Shown here piece after piece: positions 20,886 to 30,896 of a stretch of DNA of 64,000 nt (position 1 is its first letter; each line of letters begins with the position of its first letter). Under the pieces are notes generated by a model. It was not told the origin of the DNA. It saw only the letters and a list, made by a program, of their open reading frames with translations, and did no database searches. This DNA is from Musa acuminata AAA Group (lineage: Eukaryota; Streptophyta; Magnoliopsida; Zingiberales; Musaceae): NCBI RefSeq assembly GCF_036884655.1, contig NC_088342.1:31812501-31876500 (forward strand), written 5' to 3'. The translations under genes and the position numbers were made by a program.

Positions 20886-22469
20886 ATGGCTTACGCCGGA
20901 AACCAAGAGGGCCATTCTATTACACGTCCACCCATGTTTAATGGGACGGACTACACCTATTGGAAGACCCGAATGAGGATCTTTCTTATCTCTATGGATG
21001 TTGAACTTTGGAATCTTGTCGAAAATGGTTTTTCGAAGTCTTCTCTTCCAATGATCGATTGGAATGATTTGGAAAAGAAGGCTTTCACTCTCAATGCAAA
21101 GGCTATGAATGCCTTATTTTGCGCACTTGATAAAAACGAGTTTAATCGTGTTTCGATTTGTGAAACTGTATTCGATATTTGGCACACACTCGAAGTGACT
21201 CATGAAGGCACAAGTAGAGTGAAAGAGTCAAAAATCAATCTTTTGTTACACTCTTTCGAACTTTTCCGAATTAAACCGAGTGAGACTATTGGCGACATGT
21301 TTACCCTTTTCACGAATGTCATCAACGGTCTAAAAGGACTCGGAAAAAGTTTTTCGAATTTTGAGCTCGTAAATAAGATTCTAAGATCCCTTCCTAAGAG
21401 TTGGGATCCTAAAGTCATTGCTATTCAAGAGGCAAAAGATCTAAACAACTTCCCTCTTGAAGAACTAATTGGGTCATTAATGACCTATGAGATGACTTGC
21501 AAAGCTCATGAAGAGCAAGAAGACATCCTTCCAAAGAACAGGAAGGATATGACACTTAGAACTTTGGAAGACCACTTGAAAGAAAACTCAAGTGATGAGG
21601 ACTGTGACGATGACTTGGCACTTCTAACAAGAAAATTTAAAAAATTCATTAAAAGAAACAAGTTTAAGAATGACACTAAAAATAAACTTGAACCCAAGAA
21701 GGACCAAGTTATTTGCTATGAGTGCAAAAAGCCGGGACACTACAAGAGTGATTGTCCCCAAGCCAAAAAGAGAACAACAAAGAAGAAGGCGCTCAAAGCA
21801 ACATGGGATGACTCGAGTGCATCCGAAGAAGAGGAGTCCAACACCGAGCAAGTTGCTCATTACGCCTTAATGGCCATCGGAGATGAGATAACGAATTTAT
21901 TATATGCTGATTTATCTTTCGATGAATTGTTAAATGCCTTCCATGACTTATTTGATGAATGCAAGATTATCAATAGAAAATACAAATTGCTAAAAAAGGA
22001 GCATGATAGTCTTACTTGTGATTTTGATAAGTTAAAAACTGAATATCATGATAGTTTAAATTCATGTATCAAATGCCATGATCTAGAAACTCTCCAAAAA
22101 GAAAACCTGCTACTTAAGGACACCTTGAAGAAATTCGAGGTTGGTAGCAAGTCATTAAACATGATCCTTGCAAACAAGGGTCACGTTCCAAAAAGGAGTG
22201 GAATTGGATTTGTGAGAAGTCCTCACCTAAATCCAACCACCTTCATAAAAGGCCCCATCTTACATGTTCAACACCAAACCAAATGCAACTTTTATTACAA
22301 ATTTGGACACAAGACGCATTATTGTCCATTCAAGAAAATAAGTCCAAACAAACTGACTTGGGTTCCTAAAGGAACCATGATAAACTCTATGCAATATGAT
22401 AAACAATGTAGGTCTATCTTTGAGGCACCCAAAAGCAAATGGGTACCTAAAAATCATCCTTTCTTGTAG
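20886..22469 (+). CDS. gag: E4 gag (intact Sirevirus gag)
   Basis: A 527-codon uninterrupted ORF starting MAYAGNQEGHSITRPPMFNG, 35 bp after the primer binding site. Domains in order: N-terminal YWKTRMRIFLISMD block (about residues 25-45), UBN2-like capsid core (about 60-210; NALFCALDKNEFNRVS, IGDMFTLFTNVINGL, ILRSLPKSWDP), Lys-rich linker, a full CCHC knuckle CYECKKPGHYKSDC (about 275-290), an acidic serine-rich stretch (SSASEEEESN), coiled-coil (about 330-420), and a C-terminal second Cys/His-like cluster (CNFYYKFGHKTHYC). It would assemble the particle and bind RNA. It is the longest intact ORF in the window, so this copy's gag may still be expressed. Confidence 0.92.
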   Translation: MAYAGNQEGHSITRPPMFNGTDYTYWKTRMRIFLISMDVELWNLVENGFSKSSLPMIDWNDLEKKAFTLNAKAMNALFCALDKNEFNRVSICETVFDIWHTLEVTHEGTSRVKESKINLLLHSFELFRIKPSETIGDMFTLFTNVINGLKGLGKSFSNFELVNKILRSLPKSWDPKVIAIQEAKDLNNFPLEELIGSLMTYEMTCKAHEEQEDILPKNRKDMTLRTLEDHLKENSSDEDCDDDLALLTRKFKKFIKRNKFKNDTKNKLEPKKDQVICYECKKPGHYKSDCPQAKKRTTKKKALKATWDDSSASEEEESNTEQVAHYALMAIGDEITNLLYADLSFDELLNAFHDLFDECKIINRKYKLLKKEHDSLTCDFDKLKTEYHDSLNSCIKCHDLETLQKENLLLKDTLKKFEVGSKSLNMILANKGHVPKRSGIGFVRSPHLNPTTFIKGPILHVQHQTKCNFYYKFGHKTHYCPFKKISPNKLTWVPKGTMINSMQYDKQCRSIFEAPKSKWVPKNHPFL

Positions 22470-22622
22470 AAACCCACACCATCGCAAGCTAGGAGCAAGA
22501 GATGGCACCTTGATAGTGGATGCTCAAGGTATATGACCGGAGATCCATCTCAATTCTCTAAGCTCACTAGCATAGACGAAGGCTATGTCACTTTCGGAGA
22601 CAACAACAAGGGTAAAATCACA
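22470..22622 (+). pseudogene. E4 protease, N-terminal remnant
   Basis: After the gag stop the region reads HLDSGCSRYMTGDPS, then GYVTFGDNNKGKI. This is the copia protease start with D-S-G, matching E2 near 8200-8290. It breaks off at about 22622, where the sequence stops resembling pol. Confidence 0.82.
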
Positions 22623-23333
22623 AATGCAACCTAGATACAATCCTGTTTAACTTTTCAGAATTAGAAACGTATGATTCCCAAATTCACATATCCCTGGATT
22701 TTCGAACCCATCAATTTCATCCGTTCATAACCCTCGAATTTAACCCTGTATCATGAAATGACTAACTCTGTTATGAACTTGCAAGACTTATCAATTTGAA
22801 GAAACTATCACAAACATGTGTACGACATTAAGAATGTGCACGATAAAAATCTACCTTGATCGTGCAAAAGTCCCCGTCTTAAAATGAAAATTCTTATGTA
22901 ATTACGTAAGTAAAGTTGATTGTTGTGAATGAAAATTCTCCTCAAGACAGAAAAGTTCTCAGATCAGAACAAGTGCTCACTAGGCAGTGGCACCGCCCCA
23001 GCTGGAGGTAGCACCTCTAGCTGTCAAGTGTTGCAAGCGGTTGCACCGCTCCAGCCAGAGGTGCAACCACCCGCAACTCTGCCCCTTTATAACTCAAGCT
23101 AGGGCCGGCGGTGAAACCGACCCCAACTCATTTCCTTCCCTCTACTCTCCTAAGCCTCCTCCATCCCCATTTCTCCCATCTAAGCATCCCAAATACCCTT
23201 CATTTCGAAGCAAAGCATCAACATTCCTTCCCTCTCTTGAAGATCTCATTAAGGTACTCTCTAAGAAGCCCTTAAACTCTGTTCTAGATTCATTTACTTT
23301 TGCTCATCACTGTTATTCTAAACAGCAGTAGTT
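22623..23333 (+). other. Leader-like start of the captured segment, with promoter-like motifs
   Basis: No pol homology and no long ORF. At 22980-23110 it has GC palindrome words of LTR type (GGCAGTGGCACCGCC, GAGGTGCAACC) followed by CTTTATAACTC (about 23085), a weak TATA-like word, then a pyrimidine-rich stretch up to the ORFX start. This looks like the upstream part of another transcription unit that came with ORFX. Confidence 0.5.
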
Positions 23334-24443
23334 ATGGGATCAAGAAGATCCTCAAGAGACAAAGGAAAGAGGAGATTAGTAGAAGACTTTGATTCCACCC
23401 TTTTCGATTCAAAATACCATGCTGAAAAATTTTCCTCTTTTGAACTTAGGAGTGTCAACAAGGGAAAATACGTAGATTTAAGTGAGCTAAGAGACTTAGA
23501 GACAATCCAGTGGTTTGCAAACTTAGATCTACTCCCTATCTTACAAATTAATGAACCCATCTATCCAAGACTAGTAAGATTGTTTTACAACAACATACTA
23601 GTAGATGAAGAAGAAAGGATGTCCACCTATCTCTTAGGACAACACATTTCAATTACGGATAGATTCATTTGCGACATGATAGGCATTCCCATGAAAAGTA
23701 GAGGACTTTACTTTAGAGGATCATGGGATGATGAAAATGTTGGAACAACATACGTTGAAGCCCTATAAACAATTTTTGCCAATCCGAACTTAGAATTTGT
23801 TCTTAAAAGTTGTGAACATTTACTACCTCTAAACACTAAGGTACCTCATCACATCCTAACTAGCATCATTCTTCCTAAACAATATCATCATGATGAAGTA
23901 AGCCAATTAGAATTGGGAACTATGTATATGATTATGAAAGGACATGACATCTGTCTTGGTTATCTTATCCAACAAAACATGTTGGAACTATCTAAGAAAG
24001 ACATGATGCTCCCATATGGTGGTATAATAACTAAAATAATGAAAGCCTATGATATTCTAATACCACCGGAAGAAGAAGTAATAAAAGTAGATAGATTCAG
24101 CATAATTAATAAAAATCTACTTCACCGATTAAGATGTTTTTATAGAAACGGTAACTGGGTTAGAATGCCAAGAAGAACTAATCCCCCTCAACCTGAACCA
24201 GAACCAGAAACACCAGTCTTTAGGGGTACCCAATCTTCTCCGATCTGTCCCTTTGAGGAAACACATCCATTTGAGCAAACTCACACATCATCTGTCGAAG
24301 ATATTGGGATTCGGATGGACCGATTTGAACAAAGACAAGAACGGCTTGAACATCGACAAGATCAAATCCTAACTGAGCTGCAACAAATTCATCGACAATT
24401 TGACTCTTTATTTAGGCACTTTAACCTTCCACCTCATGAATGA
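23334..24443 (+). pseudogene. ORFX in E4: putative plant transposon protein with coiled-coil tail
   Basis: A 369-codon frame from ATG 23334 with one in-frame TAA at 23766-23768. The N-terminal part is basic (MGSRRSSRDKGKRRLVEDF). A domain with PRLVRLFYNNI, DRFICDMIGIPM, HHILTSIILPKQY-HDEV, LGYLIQQNMLEL and MLPYGGIITKIM follows; its spacing resembles the 'putative plant transposon protein' family I recall (PF20167-like, from memory). Next come a Pro/Glu-rich linker (PPQPEPEPETP) and a Gln/Arg-rich coiled-coil (RFEQRQERLEHRQDQILTE). No transmembrane helix or catalytic motif is evident. The role is unknown; a structural or env-like accessory protein, or a captured gene, are the options. Confidence 0.72.
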
Positions 24444-24767
24444 GCTTGTATGAACATAATCATCCGTTGTTGTTATAAACTCCTCATGGACTTTGTCTTT
24501 AATATGGCATGTTGTAAACTCTTTATGTTACTCACCATAAAGGACTTTGTCTTTGATATGGTTACCTGATATGTTGTAAACTCCGTATGTTACTCTTTAC
24601 CTTGATCTGTAAGCATATGCAAAGTTACAGACATCTCTTGTTGTTTATCTCAGATTTTACATTGAAACTAAATGTTTTGAAAACCTTGTGCCGTGATAAA
24701 TATAAAGTGACATACCAATGTAGTTGATAAGTCAGTAATATGACATTAATACGAAACTTCAATTTTT
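24444..24767 (+). repeat. 3' part of the captured segment with imperfect tandem repeats
   Basis: Units of about 55-65 bp recur (GGACTTTGTCTTTAATATGG / GGACTTTGTCTTTGATATGG, and GTTGTAAACTC) between 24470 and 24600. No ORF. Confidence 0.6.
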
Positions 24768-24830
24768 TACAAAACCTCTAAGTGAAGAACAATTTGATTT
24801 TATAAGAAGAGAATTATGAATGTTGATGTG
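24768..24830 (+). pseudogene. pol: E4 RNase H tail
   Basis: The frame reads TKPLSEEQFDFIRREL, then a stop, then ML. It matches the last residues of E2 pol (ALNEDQFEFIRRELGML). It shows that the captured segment lies inside pol, not after it. Confidence 0.82.
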
Positions 24831-25836
24831 TCCGAATACTTAAACTAGTTAAAATTATTTTTCGGACTTTATTGAATGATCAAAACACTTGATTAGTATT
24901 ACATGCCTTGGTATCACTTGATCAAATAACATGTTGGAAATTATGCGTCAAATATAAAAATATTTTTGAAAATCAATAGTTTACTCATATCCGAATGCAT
25001 GAAAGAGGTTATTTTCGGATTTGCTTAACAATTTGAATGCTAAAAATCGGATTTTCCTGTACACTTATGAAAATTTTTTTGAAAAATGAGTTTCCTCCTT
25101 TATACACAAAGAATTATAACATACAAGGAGAAGAGGTATTCAAAGTATTATATGTGTCATGCCTTCCTTTATGTGCTTGATAACCTGCTTATATTGTTCT
25201 CCTAGAATCACATCTACCATGCTTTTTGTTGATGACAAAGGGGGAGAAATATATGAATTGATATGTTTACTATCACTAATGTTGATATGGTTGATGCTGA
25301 TATGTTTACTAATGATGATATGGTTGCTATCACTGATGCTGATATGTTTGCTATCACTAATGATGATATGGTTGCTATCACTGATTGCTATCACTGATGC
25401 TATGATTAGGCTATACTTGCATCACCAAGAAATATAGGATTGCTATCATTGCTATATGCCCTGTATCAAGATATCAAACAAAAATTTGCATCGTACGAGC
25501 TGATATCTTACCATGTGATGCAATGCTACACTTGCTAAAATATTCGAAATGTGTACATCATGTAATGATATCAAAATCTTGCTTCACAGCTTTACATGTC
25601 GATATCTTATAAAATAATGAATTGCTACAATTAACATCATTCAAACTTGTTATATTTGAAAATGTATGTCAAGCCTTGACATCATCTTCAAAGAAATACA
25701 TCATGATAGGAATCATGATGGGAATATGTCTCTTGAATTTATAAAGTTTTTAAATTCAAGAAGTATGGCATATAAACAGGGGGAGTTAAGGTTAACTCCA
25801 TTATCAATTGATTGTCCTCATCAAAAAGGGGGAGAT
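24831..25836 (+). other. E4 non-coding 3' region
   Basis: AT-rich. A tandem block at 25259-25400 repeats GATATGGTTGCTATCACT-type units of about 36-42 bp. Polypurine-tract-like blocks occur at about 25222-25250 and the true tract (AAAAAGGGGGAGAT) at 25823-25836. An inverted repeat GGAGTTAAGGTTAACTCC is at about 25783-25800. Confidence 0.7.
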
Positions 25837-26750
25837 TGTTGAATCTCGGATTTTGATGATGAAGTCAATTGTCATTTGTTGTATAATGTATGTGTTGAGA
25901 TAAGTGTGCAGGATTGACTACGATGAAAGTAAGACATGCAGCAGGAGTTGCGCCGGAGTCATGACAATGATCACGTTGGGAGTTCGAGAGCTCGACGGAA
26001 GTTCGGACAGTTGTCAGAGGTTCTGCGGGAACAAATCCGAGAAGTCCAGAAGCTTGCCAAAGGAGCTCATCGGAACTTGCGAAGTGGATCGTCGCAAGTC
26101 CAAGAGTTTGCCGAAAGTCCGCAGGAGCATCACCGAGGGTTCGTCGGATGATCGACGGAAGTTCGCCGGAAACTCGCCGGAAGAAGCGATTGACGCACCG
26201 GAGCAAGCTGCAGAATTTGTCTTAGGAAATAATCGTAGTTAGCACATTGATTAAGTTGGAAATGGGAGGTGATCCCATTAGCTTAATCTTGGGGCAATTG
26301 GTCCCCTGAAGAACTCAAATTGGGCCGAATGGATCAACCCATTCGGACCCAGGTTGCTGTGGGAGGTGCAACCGCCCAGGCAGGGATGTAGCACCGCCCA
26401 GGCTATGTCTCCCAGCGAGACTGGGAGGTGCAACCGCCCCAGCCAAGAGGTGGCACCGCCCCGGGCTCAGTCTCCGAGCGAGACTGGGCGGTGCAACCTC
26501 TTCTGTCAAGATGTAGCGCCTCCAGAGTTCAAGTTTCGAGCTCTGCCAGGCGGTGCAACCTCTCTAGTCAGGCGGTGCAACCGCCTGAGCTCGGTCTTCG
26601 AGCTCTGGCAGAGAGGTGCAACCGCCCCTGAAAGAGGTGGCACCGCCCAGAGGCTCAGTCTTCGAGCTCTGCCAAGCGGTGCAACCGCCCCAGTCAGGAG
26701 GTGCAACCGCCTGATCCCGGAATTCCGAGAATTGATAGATTTGAGGTTGC
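25837..26750 (+). repeat. E4 3' LTR, truncated before the TATA box
   Basis: Starts TGTTGAATCTCGG right after the polypurine tract and matches the 5' LTR through the GC palindrome array (about 26365-26710). It stops at about 26750, at TTGAGG/TTGCAAATT, just before the point where the 5' LTR has its TATA box. Confidence 0.85.
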
Positions 26751-26767
26751 AAATTACGTCGACTGTC

Positions 26768-26935
26768 CGAACTTCCGTCGAGCTCTCGAACTCCCAACGT
26801 GATCATTGTCATGACTCCGGCGCAACTCCTGCTGCATGTCTTACTTTCATCGTAGTCAATCCTACACACTTATCTCAACACATACATTAGACAACAAATG
26901 ACAATTGACTTCATCATCAAAATCCGAGATTCAAC
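26768..26935 (-). repeat. Inverted copy of the first about 170 bp of the same LTR
   Basis: On the minus strand this is the exact LTR start TGTTGAATCTCGG through GGAAGTTCGGACAG; by eye two differences in about 170 bases against 25837-26007. It ends exactly at the LTR terminus (TTCAACA, 26935) and is followed at once by gag sequence of E5. Confidence 0.9.
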
Positions 26936-27588
26936 AGACATATGGCACACTCTTGAAATCACACACGAAGGCACTTCTAGAGTTAAAGATTCGAAAATTA
27001 ACATTTTATTGCATGATTTTGAGGTTTTTCGAATGCAACCAAGCGAGACTATAGGCGACATGTACACCCGTTTCACGGATGTCGTCAATAATCTAAGAGC
27101 TCTTGGTAAATGTTTTTCGGATTTTGAACTCGTAAACAAGATTTTGCATTCTCTTTCTAAGAAGTGGGATTCAAAAGTAACTACAATACAAGAAGCTAAA
27201 AACCTAAACAACTTACCACTTGAAGAACTAATTGGTTCGTTGATGACATATGAAATGGTGCACAATGCACATGATGAACATGATGAACAAAATCACCTTC
27301 CAAAGAACAAGAAGGATTTGGAACCTCGAACAAACGAATACCACTTGAGCGATGACTGAAGTGATGAGGACAATGATGAACTTGAACTTCGAACCTAAAT
27401 CTTAATAAGTTTATTAATCAAAAATCTAAAATAAACAATGAACTTGAATAGAGGAAGAGGCCAAAGAAGAGGAAGGCAACCAAGGATGAATCAAGAACTT
27501 CCAATGGTGAAACGGCGAATTGGGCTTTGACGGGCTTCAACTACAAGGTAAGTAACTCAAATATCTTGAATTATTTTGAAATTACTTG
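26936..27588 (+). pseudogene. gag: E5 gag, truncated and frameshifted
   Basis: The frame begins inside the core at DIWHTLEITHEGTSRVKDSK and follows the E1 gag (IGDMYTRFTDVVNNL, PLEELIGSLMTYEM, NHLPKNKKDLE). A TGA at about 27357 replaces a Ser codon in the acidic stretch, and one base is missing at about 27395. The last part parallels the E1 tail, with CTACAAG/GTAAGT at 27541-27553 as in E1. No CCHC knuckle. Confidence 0.85.
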
Positions 27589-30500
27589 AAGTTTTTCATG
27601 AGTTCTTAATTTAGATAGTAGGAATAGGAAATAAAAAATTATTTTTCAAAAATTATATCATGTTTTTCTTTTTAGCATCTTTGAAAAAATTAAAAATTTG
27701 ATCATGAAAAATATATTGCTAAGGTTTCATGCATGTTATGTTTTGAAATGTTGAATGATGTATGCAACATTATGGATGATAGTTATATGATATGTGATAA
27801 TGCTTAGGATTAATCCATGCACGTGTATTTTGATGATTTTATGTCATGTATGAGTTTTTGAAGTAAATGTTGATTTGATACTCTCATTTTGGATTAACAT
27901 GTTTTTGGTTTAATCATTTTTTATGACGAATTAAGATGACATTCTTATGACATATTAAGATGACATAGTGCATATACATCTATGTATGAATTTCTTGATA
28001 GTCTTTCGATGATAGATGTGATATCATGATGTTTTATTTTTGATGTGTTTGGTCTTGATGGCTTTATGACGAAACTTATGTTTTGACTTTAAATGATGAT
28101 ACAATGTTTTCACAAAAAGACTTGAACACCCTCACATGAAATCAATTGTATGAAATGGAAATGAATTTTATATCCTATTGAGATTAATGAATTTATTTTA
28201 CCAATCTTGTGAATCTCATGAAAATAAACATGATGAATATTTTGAAAATAAATGAGTGTATTATGCATTTGGTCTTAATGATTTCTCTTGAACATACTTT
28301 TTGAAATCATACTTGATAATGAATATCAAGATACTAAAAGGATGTTATCATGGAATCATGCTTGATAATTTATTTCATGAAATTTACCTTTCTATCTTGA
28401 ATGTTGACATTTTTTTTAAAGCAAAGGCATGCTCATAAGAAGCAAATCACATGAATAGAAATTTATAAAAATGAAATGTAATCCTCTATCTTATTGATTT
28501 TTCAATAAATCTTTGCTTGTCATATATGAATTTATTGAATGTAATTTTGAGGATGATTTCAGATTTGACAAATGCTTGATTCATATTTACGACATAAGAT
28601 ACATTTTAAATATGAATCATGCTTCAATCATGTTAAATGCTTCAATCATTTTCTATCTCTAGAGTTCTCGATTTTGATGAAATACAAGTGATAAATTCAT
28701 TTATGATATCTTGTAAATCACTTGAATTATAAATAAGTTTTTTTTTATGATGTGTTAAAAGAATCACTTAAAAAGAAAATGCTTCTCCCATCTTATCGAG
28801 ATTAATGATTTCATGATATTGTGTGAATCTCGAAATTGAGTTTGATGAAATAGTAATAACGTTATTCATGTTATGAATCTCAAAAATGATGATTTGATTA
28901 TGATTTTTTTTAATTAACTTGAATGAAATTTTGTTTTAACCGAATCATGAACTTTCCCTTGACTTCTTGACTTAAGAATTTTGAAGAAACATGATGATTA
29001 CTTGATATTTGATTCTTGAAATTTCTTGTAAAATGTGATCTTGATAAGAATGTTTCAATTTGCTCTTTGTGCTATATCTTTTCAAATGAATCATGAGCCT
29101 TGATATCATATATTTCATAATATAGAAATTACAAGATTTCTTTGCCTTGTATGTCTTGTGTGATGATTGTACATCAATTTGCTTTATTATGAATTATATG
29201 AATCTTGATCGTGAACTTGTTAAGAAGAATTTTAATGAACCATGAATCATATCTTTGGTATTCACGAATTGATCCTTATTGATATCTTTCATGAATTCTT
29301 TGCATATTTGGCTTGTTGAATGGTTGAAATTTTTAGCCATTGAGTTCTCCCTTCTTTTCGATAATGATAAAGGGGGAGTTAGTTTACTAGCCTGCATATT
29401 TCAAAGGAAGAAAAATTTGCTAGCTTGATCATTTCATTGAAAGAACTTGCTATCATAAACACTACCAATGAATTACAAATCTTACAATATAAAGAGAAGC
29501 AAAGAATTGCTATTTCTAAAGAAGCAAAAAAAATGTAAAACTTAGAAAACTTGTAATATAATTGCTCTTGCCATGCTTTGTATCAAAAATAGGTTGATAT
29601 CCTTAAAAGCATCGCATTATAGTTTTTAGTGTATCGCAATGTATCACATGTATCACAAATTGAAAATTTTGAGACTATTATCATATCATGTTTAACAATT
29701 TATATCTTTCATTGATATGATAAATTATCATCTCATGATATATCGCATAATTATATCATGCTTTGCGATTGTATCATGTGATCTTTGTTGAATTTTCACA
29801 TTAATATTCTTTATGACATGATTTCTTTGCATTGTTGTATGCTTCATGTGATAATATGAATACATGAAACACTTATGATATGATTTTTATACAATTCCGT
29901 GTATTCATAACATATTTATCTCATCACCCAATAACTCTTCTTGATATTCCTTATGAGATGAAATGAAATAATGCATGAAATACAAATGAGAAGTTAATAA
30001 TCATGCATGATAGGATGTAATGAATTTTGACATTTAGATACCATCATTTGAATAGCTATGATCATGTTGCCAAAATGATATATCATGAATGCTTGAATAT
30101 CATGTTTGATATGCTCATAATGATGATTGATTTTTCGGTATCGTGCATAAAAAAATAAAATGTAATGTTAATGAATTTGTGCATTGAAACTATAATGATG
30201 CACAAATAAGAATGATTACTTACCTTTGTCATGATTTAGGAATTGATGTAAAGGGTTTTTCCCTTCTTTTTTGACAATGACAAAGGGGGAGAGAGCTAGC
30301 TTATACAATTCAAGAAGAAAGCAAAAATTACACTTCTCAAAAGAGAAGAAATTGCTATCTTGAACATCACTGAGAATTGCTAGCTTGAAACATCAAGAAA
30401 ATGCAAAAATGTGTTATCGTGCCTATCTCAAGAAAAGCAAATATGCCAACTTGCATATATTTGAATTTGCTAGCTTATAAAACTTGCATATTTCAAGAAG

Positions 30501-30896
30501 CAAGAGTTGCTTTCTTGAATATCTCTAAATTGCTAGTTTGCAAGTTCTAAAATGTTGTAAAATTGCTAGATTGCATGATGATAAAAATTTAATATTATGT
30601 TTTTCATGCAATAAGTTGAACCCATATAACAAACACTTGATTGTGGTACTTCTCCTTTTTGTTGATGACAAAGGGGGAGAAGTATGTTGATGACATGACA
30701 TGTGATGCATAAGTTTTATGCATATGTTTATGATGATGTGTTGCAAGTATTCATGATGAATATTGCAATGACTTGAATTCAGTTTGAATTTAAGGTTCTA
30801 TCAATATGGCATATTGATAGGGGGAGTTTATTTAAACTCCGGGAGTTAAGGTTAACTCCGTCATCAAGTGGTTGTTATCATAAAAAATGGGGAGAT
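27589..30896 (+). other. E5 non-coding 3' region
   Basis: AT-rich, no ORF of note. Polypurine-tract-like blocks (GACAAAGGGGGAG or GATAAAGGGGGAG) at about 29365, 30283 and 30668, and the true tract at 30883-30896. GCTAGCTT and AAGCAA words recur between 29400 and 30560, mirroring E1. Three adjacent hairpins at 30798-30859. Confidence 0.72.
30798..30859 (+). other. Three consecutive hairpins next to the E5 polypurine tract
   Basis: Palindromes at 30798-30820 (CTATCAATATG paired with CATATTGATAG), 30823-30840 (GGAGTTTA with TAAACTCC) and 30842-30859 (GGAGTTAA with TTAACTCC). All stems are perfect. The same three occur in E1 at 904-964. Confidence 0.85.

Larger units (their letters stand above)
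19276..26750 (+). mobile_element. E4: chimeric Sirevirus with intact gag and pol replaced by an ORFX segment
   Basis: 5' LTR (19276-20835, beginning lost), primer binding site, intact gag, first part of protease, then a foreign 2.1-kb segment (about 22623-24767) with ORFX, then the last codons of RNase H, non-coding DNA, polypurine tract, and the first part of the 3' LTR (25837-26750). Integrase and reverse transcriptase are absent. ORFX in E3 as well means this kind of arrangement was amplified rather than a single accident. Confidence 0.85.
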
